Below, in pieces: positions 28,543 to 36,632 of a stretch of 64,000 nt of DNA. The DNA is taken from assembly GCF_001315105.1 (NCBI RefSeq), contig NZ_BAZR01000020.1, positions 1-64,000 on the forward strand. The letters run 5' to 3'. The stretch is from Paenibacillus sp. JCM 10914 (lineage in GTDB: Bacteria; Bacillota; Bacilli; Paenibacillales; Paenibacillaceae). The notes beneath the pieces were generated by a model that did not search any database, was not told the DNA's origin, and worked only from the letters and a program-made list of their open reading frames with translations. Every line of letters starts with the position of its first letter. The first letter of the stretch is position 1. Made by a program: the position numbers and the translations under genes.

Positions 28543-29289
28543 ATGCTGCGTCTGGAGAATGTATCGCATAGTTTTAAGAACGGCAACGAGGTGCTGAAGG
28601 TACTTCATAACATTCAGTTCGAAGTCAAGGAAGGGGAGATGATTGCTTTGCTGGGAAGTTCCGGCTCAGGTAAATCTACCCTGCTCAATCTGATGGCCGG
28701 GCTGATGAAGCCGACCGAAGGCCAGATTTTCATTGCTGACCAAGATATCGTTAAGTATGGAGAGAACAAGCTTGCTGTCTTCCGGCGCAAGCATATCGGA
28801 TTTATTTTTCAGGCCTATGAACTTATCCCGACACTTACTGTACGGGAGAACGTGGAGCTTCCGCTCGTCTTTCAGTCCGTAGCAGCATCCAAGCGGCGCA
28901 AGAAAGCCATGGAACTGCTGGAGATGACCGCGATTGGCGACAAAGCTGCCTTATATCCGTCTCAATTGTCCGGTGGACAACAGCAGCGAGTTAGTATCGC
29001 ACGCTCTCTGATTACCGAGCCTTCCGTCATTTTTGCCGATGAGCCGACGGGGAACCTGGATACAAAGACGGAAGAAGAGATCATCCGAATCTTAATGGCC
29101 CTGAATCAGTCGATGAACACCACGTTCGTCATTGTAACGCATGAGATGGAAGTTGCAGCCCAAATGAAAAAAACGATCATGCTTCGAGATGGATATTTGG
29201 TTCGACCAGGTGAAGCTGAAGCTCGTGCAGCGGTACCTGATATGCCCACATCAGCTTCCGTATCACTGGGGGCAGGTGATGTCAGTTGA
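28543..29289 (+). CDS. MacB/LolD-type ABC transporter ATP-binding protein
   Basis: A 248-residue ATPase with Walker [13 protein letters not shown]-loop [14 protein letters not shown], signature [14 protein letters not shown], Walker [13 protein letters not shown] and H-loop IVTHEMEVA. This pattern belongs to the MacB/LolD/FtsE-like group that works with FtsX-type permeases and does not itself import. The last 25 residues are an Ala/Pro-rich tail. The stop overlaps the permease TTG start (TTGA), so the two are coupled. It lies 28 bases after the secreted-protein gene, supporting one operon 25952-31753. Confidence 0.9.
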   Translation: MLRLENVSHSFKNGNEVLKVLHNIQFEVKEGEMIALLGSSGSGKSTLLNLMAGLMKPTEGQIFIADQDIVKYGENKLAVFRRKHIGFIFQAYELIPTLTVRENVELPLVFQSVAASKRRKKAMELLEMTAIGDKAALYPSQLSGGQQQRVSIARSLITEPSVIFADEPTGNLDTKTEEEIIRILMALNQSMNTTFVIVTHEMEVAAQMKKTIMLRDGYLVRPGEAEARAAVPDMPTSASVSLGAGDVS

Positions 29290-30632
29290 GGCTTATAGAC
29301 AGCATGCGGCTGGCATGGGGCCAGGTTAAGCGCCGTAAAGTGGTGACGGCTCTGTGTATGACCGGGATTTCCATCGGGTGTGCAGCGATTATCGTTGCAA
29401 TCAGTATCGGAAACGCCGCTCAAAATTATCTGGAAACGGAAATCATTGGCGGTATGAAACTGGATGAAATTATTGTAACTCCTCAAGTCTCAAATGGGCC
29501 TGGAGAGGGAAACGGCACTGCTGCAGAGGAGCGAGGCTTATTAACGGATGATAAGGTGCGCGTGATACAGGGGTTTGATCATATCCAATCCGTTATCGCA
29601 ACCAAGCAGCTTGGGTATTTCAGATCGATCTCGTCGGATAATCTGATGAATGACGGCATTAGTATAATGGCGGTTGATCTGTCACAACTTGTAGAGCAGG
29701 GGAACCGGTTCAAGCAAGGGGGGACGCTTGAGCAAATCGGCGCACTGGTTCTTAATTATGGAGCGACAACTGGTTGGAAGGATGCACAGACAAGTGAGCG
29801 ATTGATGAACATGATGAGTTCTGATCCGAATAACCCAAAGGTTTGGGAAGAATATCAGATGTACGAGGGCATGGTTACGGACATGATTGGCAAGAGCATT
29901 CAGCTCGAACAGATGGATAATAACGGAAAAATACTTAGTCCGCAGCTGTATGTCGGAGGCGTGTTGGACGTGCCTGCGGGACAGGATGCTCAATTTGCGA
30001 TGTATGACCGCAGAATATACGTTTCCTTCGAAACGGCAGAATGGCTCATGGATAGCTTGAATCTGCATAAAGGCGCTGCTTCTCAGCAGCGAACCTACGA
30101 TAATGTAACGATCAAAGTAGATGATCTACAACATATCAAGCCACTGGAAGCGTTAATTGCTAAGCTTGCGCTGAACGCCAGCGACAATCTGGCGATGCGT
30201 GATCAGATCTCGACTCAATTGGATACATTCAAGGCGATTGCGCTTGGCGTGGGGATATTCATTCTGTTATTGGCCTCAATCTCAATCATCGTAGCGATGA
30301 CGATGTCTACCTACCAGAGACGTAGGCAAATTGGCATTATGAAGGTGCTTGGCGCAGATATGCCACAAATCCGCAGTATGTTCATCATGGAAGCGAGCTT
30401 GCTCGGCTTGCTTGGGGGTTTACTCGGTATCGTATTTTCATATTTGCTCATTAAGGGATTGAATTCATTCATTACAGCTTCGGCGGGGATGTCGGGACTA
30501 CATATCGCAGTGACGGTCGGAACGCTGCCTATCGGAATTGCCTTTGCTGTGATGACCGGAATCTTCTCCGGAATCTATCCGGCGATCAGCGCTGCCAGAA
30601 CGAATGCGTTACTTGCCATTAAGCGGGACTAG
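29286..30632 (+). CDS. FtsX-family ABC permease (MacB-like)
   Basis: A 448-residue membrane protein. One N-terminal helix (about residues 17-38) is followed by a large extracytoplasmic region to about 310, then three C-terminal helices in the FtsX domain (about 315-345, 370-395 and 415-440). The FtsX loop YQRRRQIGIMKVLGADMPQIRSMFIMEA is diagnostic, and the end YPAISAARTNALLAIKRD is typical of MacB-like proteins. The start is a TTG that overlaps the ATPase stop. Such mechanotransmission permeases drive export or act on extracellular proteins, which suits the secreted protein encoded upstream and the adaptor encoded downstream. Confidence 0.9.
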   Translation: MRLIDSMRLAWGQVKRRKVVTALCMTGISIGCAAIIVAISIGNAAQNYLETEIIGGMKLDEIIVTPQVSNGPGEGNGTAAEERGLLTDDKVRVIQGFDHIQSVIATKQLGYFRSISSDNLMNDGISIMAVDLSQLVEQGNRFKQGGTLEQIGALVLNYGATTGWKDAQTSERLMNMMSSDPNNPKVWEEYQMYEGMVTDMIGKSIQLEQMDNNGKILSPQLYVGGVLDVPAGQDAQFAMYDRRIYVSFETAEWLMDSLNLHKGAASQQRTYDNVTIKVDDLQHIKPLEALIAKLALNASDNLAMRDQISTQLDTFKAIALGVGIFILLLASISIIVAMTMSTYQRRRQIGIMKVLGADMPQIRSMFIMEASLLGLLGGLLGIVFSYLLIKGLNSFITASAGMSGLHIAVTVGTLPIGIAFAVMTGIFSGIYPAISAARTNALLAIKRD

Positions 30633-30668
30633 GATCAAGGACAAGCCTTGGAAAGGAAGTTAAACGGT

Positions 30669-31753
30669 ATGAAGAAGATTATTAAATGGACGGTTATCGT
30701 AGCTGCCTTGGCCGTTGTGGGTTATTGGGGGTACGATCAGGTGAAGCCACAGGAATCTGAAGTCCCCATGATGGAACAGCCGCAGATGATCACATTCCCT
30801 GTAACGGAGGAACCTATGGCGTCGTCTATTCAGGTGAAGGGAACCTCCGAATATGGGCGGGAAACGAATGTCTACGCCCCCTTCGAGGCGAAGGTGGAGT
30901 CTTGGAATGTGGAGAACGGTCAACAGATCAAGCAAGGAGACGTTCTCTTTGAACTAGAGCAAAAAGCGATTCGACAACAATTGCAACAGAAGCAAGCGGA
31001 ACTCCAGAAGCGGAAGCTGGAGCAGGAATTGAAGGAGTTTACACAGAATCAGGATCTGGATCAAGCACCTATCGGAGCTACCGAAGCCGAACGTCTGAAG
31101 CTGCTGGCTGATCAGGAGAATGCAAGACTAAGTAGCCAACTGGTAGAGGTGAACGATCAAATTGAACGTGCGACTATAGCTGAATTGAATGAGAAATTAC
31201 AAGGATCAGCTTATCGGTCTCCGGATGCGGGCATCTTTTTACTCGATAACTCGCAACAACTGCCGCAAACGGTGACGGCGAACCAATACATCGGCAAAAT
31301 CGTTGATTTAGATTCTCTGCGTTTTGTGGCCTATGTCGGGGAGAATGAAATATTCAGTATCAAGCCGGACATGGCAGTTGAAGTGAAGCTGCCGTCGATC
31401 AAGGACCTGCGGTTAAAGGGAAAGGTGGTGGATGTGGCTAAATTCGCCGAAACCACCGCACAGGAGAAACAAACGACCCAGACGCCGCAATTCAAGGTGA
31501 TCATTTCGCTGCCGAAAGATGAGCGCTTGATCGGCGGGCTGACACTTAGCGGTGACATCGTCACCGAGCATAAGCCCAAGGCCGTTGTGTTCCCAAGTTG
31601 GCGGTCCTCACGGAAGGTGGTACTTCTTATGTCATGGTGGATAAGGGAGGAGGACAGATCGAACGGCAGGATATTCAGACCGGGATGCAGGCGCTGGATA
31701 AACTTGAAGTTCTATCGGGATTGAAGCCGGGTGATACCGTGGTGATTCAGTAA
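30669..31753 (+). pseudogene. Efflux adaptor (HlyD/MacA-like), frame broken near 31594
   Basis: When repaired the protein is about 361 residues. A membrane anchor (IIKWTVIVAALAVVGYWGYD) is followed by a lipoyl half-motif (YAPFEAKVESWNVENGQQIKQGDVLFEL), a coiled-coil hairpin rich in Gln/Lys/Glu (about residues 100-180), the second lipoyl half and a beta-barrel. The ATG at 30669 has GGAAAGGAAG upstream; a TTG at 30648 opens the frame earlier. The first frame ends at 31724 in an unrelated tail. Adding one C to CCC at 31592-31594 gives VVFPKLAVLTEGGTSYVMVDKG and the end SGLKPGDTVVIQ at 31753. It would bridge the FtsX permease to the cell envelope. Confidence 0.85.
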
Positions 31754-31777
31754 ATCAGGATCATAGGGAAATAATAA

Positions 31778-31821
31778 CAGCGTCCTTCGAGCGATATGGC
31801 GAAGAGGATGCTGTTTTTTTA
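31778..31821 (+). terminator. Terminator of the efflux operon
   Basis: ACAGCGTCCTTCG pairs with CGAAGAGGATGCTGT with one bulge, followed by seven T residues. Confidence 0.85.
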
Positions 31822-32112
31822 TACAATGGCAGATGAATTTTAACAGGTGGTTTACAATGGCGAAGCCAAAAAACGATCAACAATATACAAATATATGGTA
31901 TTTTATCCATCAATAAAATTGTAACCGCTTCATATAAAGCGCTTACACAAGAAAACTCGTGAATTTACGAGAAAGATGTGTTTTAATGGACAAGGAAACA
32001 GGATTTTCGCGTTTTTTGTAGTAAACATTTATGTCAGGTTTGCGTTAACGGAATACTGGATTTTTGTAAACCGGTTAAACCGCATCATGCTAACGAAAAG
32101 GGAGATTTTGAG
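31822..32112. other. AT-rich gap with possible regulatory sites
   Basis: No convincing gene. A 19-codon open frame at 31857-31916 has AGGTGG six bases upstream but is too short to call. AACCGGTT at 32069-32076, inside GTAAACCGGTTAAAC, resembles a LacI/GalR-family operator. A cre-like site is listed separately. AAAGGGAGATTTTGAG directly before 32113 is the ribosome site of the acetyltransferase gene. Confidence 0.4.
31934..31947 (-). promoter_or_regulatory. Candidate cre (CcpA) site
   Basis: The minus strand reads TGTAAGCGCTTTAT, which differs from the consensus only at position 13. The core AAAGCGCTT is palindromic. It lies 165 bases before the acetyltransferase gene. Confidence 0.5.
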
Positions 32113-32535
32113 ATGCATGTTCGTTCCTTTCAGTTGAGTGACTGTAACCCCGTAACTGAGCTATTACAGATTGCTTTATCGGAAGAATGCTACGAAAACA
32201 CGATGGAGCCCTTCTCCAGGCAGCTCGCTTGGGACTCCGATCTGATTATGGTGGCTGAAGACAACGGTGAAATTGTCGGTGCCCTCATCGGCACAATTGA
32301 GCGTAATCATGGATGCTATTTCCGGATTGCCATTCATCCCGATTATCGAAGAAGAGGGATTGGCAAGGCTTTGGTATCCGCGATGGAACAACGCTTTCAA
32401 TCACGAAAGGTTAGCCGGATCATGGTGGCCGGAGACGAGCATAACGCTGCGTCCATGCCGTTTTACGAAGCCATGGGCTATGGCGCGAGCCAAATCCTGC
32501 GGTCGTTCCAGAAACTCAGCATTTTGGGTCAATAA
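32113..32535 (+). CDS. GNAT-family N-acetyltransferase
   Basis: A 140-residue acetyl-CoA-dependent acetyltransferase. The acetyl-CoA-binding motif A is RIAIHPDYRRRGIGKALVSAMEQRF (central Q/RxxGxG/A in RRRGIG), and the later strand AGDEHNAASMPFYEAMGYG is the usual substrate-side segment. It resembles the RimI/YkkB-type small GNATs. The ATG follows AAAGGGAG. It has its own long upstream region with a cre-like site and no operon partner. The acceptor substrate cannot be predicted from sequence. Confidence 0.88.
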   Translation: MHVRSFQLSDCNPVTELLQIALSEECYENTMEPFSRQLAWDSDLIMVAEDNGEIVGALIGTIERNHGCYFRIAIHPDYRRRGIGKALVSAMEQRFQSRKVSRIMVAGDEHNAASMPFYEAMGYGASQILRSFQKLSILGQ

Positions 32536-32622
32536 CTAGTGCCTTGTGTACATAACGAAACAGGCCGGGTAAAGATGCGTGAGTTTTGACAGAGACAAGA
32601 ATTGACATCTTTTCTATATGAG

Positions 32623-32670
32623 GCATATCTCTCAGCCGTTGCAAATGGCGAGTAGATATGCTTTTCTATT
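32623..32670 (+). terminator. Terminator-like hairpin upstream of lepB
   Basis: GCATATCT-CTC-GCC pairs with GGC-GAG-AGATATGC, about 14 base pairs with two single-base bulges, followed by TTTTCTATT. It lies 88 bases after the GNAT stop and 68 before lepB, with a TTGACA at 32602. It may end the GNAT message or act as an attenuator for lepB. Confidence 0.6.
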
Positions 32671-32737
32671 AATGTACCTTTCTTACCAAGGTACCGCCTT
32701 CGTTATGAAGGTGAAATCGATGTAAAGTAGGTGTGGT

Positions 32738-33337
32738 ATGGGACAAGTAATTCCTCCGGATTCCACCGAGAGCGGCGAGGACAATGAGGCTCGAAAGTCT
32801 TCAGGGAAGAACGGCTGGGCAGCTGAGTTGTGGGACTGGGTCAAGACGATTGCCATCGCATTTGTTATCATGGTGCTTCTTAATATGTTTGTGTTCAATC
32901 TTTCGATGGTAAAGGGAGAGTCTATGCAGCCGACACTAGTGGCTTCGGAGCGGCTGTTTATTAATAAAGTGGTGTATCGGTTCGGTGAGCCGAAGCATGG
33001 GGACGTTATCGTGCTGAAGGACCCAAGCGACGGACCGGACAGAAAGGACTTCCTTGTGAAGCGTATTGTCGGCTTGCCGGGCGATACGGTTGAAGTGAAG
33101 GATCAGAAGCTGTACGTCAACGGTACGGCTGTCGAGGAAGACTACACGAACGTTCCCATTGAAGATCCGGGATTCGAGCCTGTCAAGCTGGAGGAAGGGC
33201 GATACTTCGTTATGGGCGACAATCGCCACCTTGGCAAGAGTAAGGATAGCCGAATGTTCGGCAGCGTGAAAGAGTCTGATATCGTGGGCAGAGCCGAGTT
33301 CATCTTCTGGCCATTGTCCGAGATCAAAAAGCTATAA
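32738..33337 (+). CDS. lepB: Signal peptidase I
   Basis: A 199-residue membrane protease that removes signal peptides from secreted proteins. One N-terminal transmembrane helix (about residues 36-56) is followed by the catalytic serine S62 in KGESMQPTL and the catalytic lysine K108 in FLVKRIVGLPGD. Boxes D and E are present (YFVMGDNRHLGKSKDSRMFG, where N replaces nothing essential). The soluble N-terminus of about 30 residues is acidic. It is of the single-helix SipS type found in Bacillales. The ATG at 32738 follows AAGTAGGTG. The queG-ogt gene begins 44 bases downstream. Confidence 0.93.
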   Translation: MGQVIPPDSTESGEDNEARKSSGKNGWAAELWDWVKTIAIAFVIMVLLNMFVFNLSMVKGESMQPTLVASERLFINKVVYRFGEPKHGDVIVLKDPSDGPDRKDFLVKRIVGLPGDTVEVKDQKLYVNGTAVEEDYTNVPIEDPGFEPVKLEEGRYFVMGDNRHLGKSKDSRMFGSVKESDIVGRAEFIFWPLSEIKKL

Positions 33338-33380
33338 TAGCTCATGATCATAATCCCAGGAAAGGAGGCGCTGGAGAAGA

Positions 33381-35183
33381 ATGGCTTACACCCTTGGTTC
33401 CTACGCTCCGCCGCCTTCGGTTTGGGAGCAATTGAAGCAAGAGCTTAAAGACGCTGCGCCAGAGCTTGGCATTGACGATATCGGCTTCGCTTCGGCGGAG
33501 CCGTTCCAATCATTGAAAGGCATTCTGCAAACCCATCGTGAGCGAGGCCATGAATCAGGCTTCGAAGAGCCGGATTTGCACAAACGAGTAACGCCTATGC
33601 TCCCGGGGACGGAGCCGGCATCGCTGATCGCGATTGCGATTACCTACCACTCGAAGATGGACAATCCGCCTAAATCAGAGCCTGGCAAATACCGTGGCAT
33701 TATGGCGCGCTCGGCTTGGGGGAAGGATTATCACCATGTCTTGCGCAAGGCGATGGACCGCCTTGCGGAGTTCATTAAGGAGCGGGTTCCGGATGCGATA
33801 TTAGAGAGCATGGTAGATACAGGCGCGCTGGTCGATCGAGCGGTATCTCAGCGTGCGGGCATTGGTTTCAGTGCGAAGAACTGTGCCATCATCTCGCCCA
33901 AATTCGGTTCTTGGATTTTCTTAGGGGAACTGGTGACGAATATTCCTTTTCCACCGGACTCGCCAGTCACGGAGGACTGCGGGGAATGCACGAAGTGCAT
34001 CGATGCCTGCCCGACCGGTGCGTTAGTCGGTCCCGGACAGCTTAATGCGCAGAAGTGCATTTCATTTCTGACCCAGACTAAAGGGTTTCTGGAAGAGGAT
34101 GTTATGCGTAAGATCGGCAACCGACTTTACGGCTGTGATACATGCCAGATCGTCTGTCCGAAGAATAAGGGCAAGAGTTGGACGCATCAAGCCGACTTTA
34201 AACCTGACCCTGAAAAAGCCAAGCCGCTGCTCTTGCCGATTCTCGACATGAGCAACCGTGAATTCAAAGAAGCATTCGGCGACACTTCCGCTGCTTGGCG
34301 CGGCAGAAAGCCGATACAGCGCAATGCGGTAATTGCGCTTGGTAATTTTAAAGATATCTCGGCGGTACCGAAGCTTAGCGAGGTATTGCTGAAAGACCCG
34401 CGCCCAGAGTTGCGGGGAACAGCCGCATGGGCTCTGGGCCGTATTGGAGGCGAAGAAGCTTTGAACAACTTAGAGAAAAGCATGAAGTCGGAAGGGGATT
34501 CCCAAGTACGAAATATGCTGCAGCAAGCCTTAAACAAACTTAAACCAGAATCAGATCAACCAGATGATCGTTCTACCGCCGCTACTCCTGAACAGGAGAA
34601 ACCGGCAGCCCAAGCAAGCCCTGGGATCCAGGGCGCCGAACCGATGGCTGTTCCTGAAGGAGGACCTGAGGTTCTATATTATGATGAAGTACAATCGCCC
34701 ATCGGCCCATTAACGGTATGCACGACCGATAAAGGGCTATGTCTGATTGAGTTCGGCAGCTTTCAAGTGAAAGAAGCCGTTATCCAGCAATGGTCACGGA
34801 CATGGGCAGGCAATGGCGGTTACCAACGTGATGAAGAGCGACTGGCCTTGGTGACTGAACAGTTGAAGCAATACTTTGCAGGCGAACGTAAAGTCTTCGA
34901 TCTTCAGCTCGATATGCGAGGAACGTCCTTCCAGATGCAAGTATGGGATGCATTGAAGTCAATCCCTTACGGTAAGCTCTCTTCCTATAAGGATGTTGCC
35001 GAGATGATCGGACGTCCCAAGGCGGTTCGAGCCGTCGGTGGAGCCAATAACAAAAACCCGGTGCCGATTGTGGTGCCTTGTCATCGTGTGGTAGGTACGG
35101 ATGGATCGCTTATCGGTTATGCGGGCGGTCCTGAGCTCAAGCGGGCGCTGTTGAAGCTTGAGGATGCTGCGGTGGGTAAGTAA
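33381..35183 (+). CDS. queG: Fusion of epoxyqueuosine reductase QueG and O6-methylguanine-DNA methyltransferase
   Basis: A 600-residue protein with two unrelated activities. Residues 1 to about 390 are QueG, which reduces epoxyqueuosine in tRNA using cobalamin and two 4Fe-4S clusters. The cluster motifs are DCGECTKCIDACPTGALV and YGCDTCQIVCPKNKG, and HEAT-like repeats follow (VIALGNFKDISAVPKLSEVL). A Pro/Gln-rich linker covers about 391-435. Residues from about 436 form an Ogt-type methyltransferase (YYDEVQSPIGPLTVC) with acceptor cysteine C567 in VPCHRVVG. The frame is open throughout and the linker shows ordinary codon use. Because nearby genes suffer one-base losses, a false join cannot be fully excluded. 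The start follows AAAGGAGGCG. Confidence 0.88.
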   Translation: MAYTLGSYAPPPSVWEQLKQELKDAAPELGIDDIGFASAEPFQSLKGILQTHRERGHESGFEEPDLHKRVTPMLPGTEPASLIAIAITYHSKMDNPPKSEPGKYRGIMARSAWGKDYHHVLRKAMDRLAEFIKERVPDAILESMVDTGALVDRAVSQRAGIGFSAKNCAIISPKFGSWIFLGELVTNIPFPPDSPVTEDCGECTKCIDACPTGALVGPGQLNAQKCISFLTQTKGFLEEDVMRKIGNRLYGCDTCQIVCPKNKGKSWTHQADFKPDPEKAKPLLLPILDMSNREFKEAFGDTSAAWRGRKPIQRNAVIALGNFKDISAVPKLSEVLLKDPRPELRGTAAWALGRIGGEEALNNLEKSMKSEGDSQVRNMLQQALNKLKPESDQPDDRSTAATPEQEKPAAQASPGIQGAEPMAVPEGGPEVLYYDEVQSPIGPLTVCTTDKGLCLIEFGSFQVKEAVIQQWSRTWAGNGGYQRDEERLALVTEQLKQYFAGERKVFDLQLDMRGTSFQMQVWDALKSIPYGKLSSYKDVAEMIGRPKAVRAVGGANNKNPVPIVVPCHRVVGTDGSLIGYAGGPELKRALLKLEDAAVGK

Positions 35184-35338
35184 CAACACCACATCGAATC
35201 GGATGATATAAGGGCCGCTGGCAGGCTAATAGCGTACCGTTTTTTTCATTTGCCGTGATGAAGTGGACATGCTATGATAGGTTCGTATAAACGCCATTAA
35301 ATGGTAAATATTAGTATAGTTAAAGGTGGTCACTTGAC

Positions 35339-35578
35339 ATGATGCAAATCGTCATTCCGATTATTACTTTGATTGTGGGTCTGGTTGCCGGCTTCTTCAT
35401 TGGTGCATACTATTTGCGTAAGCAGCTTGAGAAGATGCAGAGCGATCCCGAAGCTTTGCAGAAAATGGCTAAACAGATGGGTTATAATCTGAACGGTAAG
35501 CAAATGCAGCGCGCGCAGCAAATGATGAAGAATCAGCCGATGTCCGGTAAAGGTCAAGGCGGCCGCAAGCGCAGATAA
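35339..35578 (+). CDS. yneF: YneF family (UPF0154) membrane protein
   Basis: A 79-residue protein with one N-terminal membrane helix ([23 protein letters not shown]), then a short basic helical tail containing [20 protein letters not shown], which is characteristic of YneF. The tail ends in a Gly/Lys/Arg-rich stretch. The start is ATG at 35339 or the next codon, after AAAGGTGG. The family's function is not settled. It stands alone between queG-ogt and folE with a 155-base gap upstream. Confidence 0.88.
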   Translation: MMQIVIPIITLIVGLVAGFFIGAYYLRKQLEKMQSDPEALQKMAKQMGYNLNGKQMQRAQQMMKNQPMSGKGQGGRKRR

Positions 35579-35642
35579 AAAATGTTCGGTGCGTGCCAAT
35601 GGCGACGCGTACCTATGGATAGAAGTGGAAGGGGGATGTACT

Positions 35643-36236
35643 GTGGCGGGTTTGAAAGATTATGTCAATCAAAAGGTTGGCGAGAACCGTGAGCAAATAG
35701 AGTACCATGTATCGGAAATATTGAAGCTGATTGGTGAAGACACGAAGCGTGAAGGGTTGCTGGAGACGCCAGCTCGTGTAACACGAATGTACGAGGAGAT
35801 ATTTGCCGGATATGAAGTGGACCCGAAGGATGTGCTCGGCGTCACGTTTGATGAGAACCATGAGGAACTCGTTATCGTGAAGGACATTGTTTACTACAGC
35901 CAATGCGAGCATCATATGGCTCCATTCTTTGGCAAAGTTCATATCGGTTACGTTCCAAGCGGGAAGATTGCAGGGCTTAGCAAGTTAGCCCGCCTGGTGG
36001 AGGCGGTCACCCGCCGTCTTCAAGTACAAGAGCGCATCACTTCGCAGATCGCGGATATTATGGTTGAAGCACTGCAGCCTAACGGTGTTATGGTTGTAGT
36101 GGAAGGAGAGCATCTGTGCATGTGTGCACGGGGGGTGAAGAAGCCGGGCAGCAAGACGGTAACTTCGGCCGTGCGCGGCAGCTTCCGCAGTGATGCTGCA
36201 CAGCGTTCTGAATTCTTGTCCTTGATCAAGGGCTAA
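35643..36236 (+). CDS. folE: GTP cyclohydrolase I
   Basis: A 197-residue enzyme for the first step of folate (and possibly queuosine) synthesis, GTP to dihydroneopterin triphosphate. The zinc ligands are in [14 protein letters not shown] and [14 protein letters not shown], and [22 protein letters not shown] is the GTP-binding segment. The GTG at 35643 follows GAAGGGGGATG; the frame is open from 35589 without a ribosome site. A terminator follows closely. The nearby queG domain makes a shared link to queuosine formation possible, since FolE also supplies that pathway; that link is inferred. Confidence 0.94.
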   Translation: MAGLKDYVNQKVGENREQIEYHVSEILKLIGEDTKREGLLETPARVTRMYEEIFAGYEVDPKDVLGVTFDENHEELVIVKDIVYYSQCEHHMAPFFGKVHIGYVPSGKIAGLSKLARLVEAVTRRLQVQERITSQIADIMVEALQPNGVMVVVEGEHLCMCARGVKKPGSKTVTSAVRGSFRSDAAQRSEFLSLIKG

Positions 36237-36252
36237 GCAACCGCTAAGATAC

Positions 36253-36292
36253 AAGAGGCTCCGCCATCTGATGGCAGAGCCTCTTATTTTGT
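36253..36292 (+). terminator. Terminator after folE
   Basis: AAGAGGCTC and GAGCCTCTT arms with inner CCATC/GATGG pairing, then ATTTTG. Confidence 0.85.
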
Positions 36293-36326
36293 ATAAATAT
36301 CATCTACATGGAAGCTACACCGTCAC

Positions 36327-36605
36327 TCAAGATGCGCCATCCACCTGTTTCATATATTGAACGTAGGCTAACAAGGAGCTCTTCTGTTCTTCAATCTCTC
36401 GGATGCGGCGGGAGATCTCCATGAAGAAGACCTCGATTTGATCCCTTAATACGTTGGCGGACTGTCCCTTCCAGTCTTGCAGCCTGGCGTACATGACCCT
36501 GGCTTCCTGTTCATCAGCATGAATGGCTGCAAGCAGCCCGGATAGCTCCCGCTCTGCCAGCAGCAGATCATCCAGCTCCAGCAAAATCTCCTGTCTCATG
36601 TTCAT
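36327..36605 (-). CDS. WXG100-like small helical protein, candidate type VII secretion helper
   Basis: A 92-residue, all-helical protein with a W-x-G motif near its middle (W45-K46-G47 in LQDWKGQSANVL). This is the layout of WXG100/ESAT-6-like proteins: two helices joined by a WxG turn. The helices are rich in Leu, Glu and Gln and there are no cysteines. It follows the lipase gene after 27 bases in the same direction. In S. aureus the small partners TlaA1 and TlaA2 bind the C-terminal targeting domain of the lipase toxin TslA; an equal role here is inferred. The ATG at 36605 has GGGAGGAA upstream. The family assignment rests on pattern only. Confidence 0.7.
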   Translation of the reverse strand: MNMRQEILLELDDLLLAERELSGLLAAIHADEQEARVMYARLQDWKGQSANVLRDQIEVFFMEISRRIREIEEQKSSLLAYVQYMKQVDGAS

Positions 36606-36632
36606 TTCCTCCCTGCGTGTGAAGGTGTGCCA

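Noticed and set aside
31857-31916. 19-codon frame with AGGTGG upstream
   Set aside because: Too short and without other support; left as a note in the gap entry.
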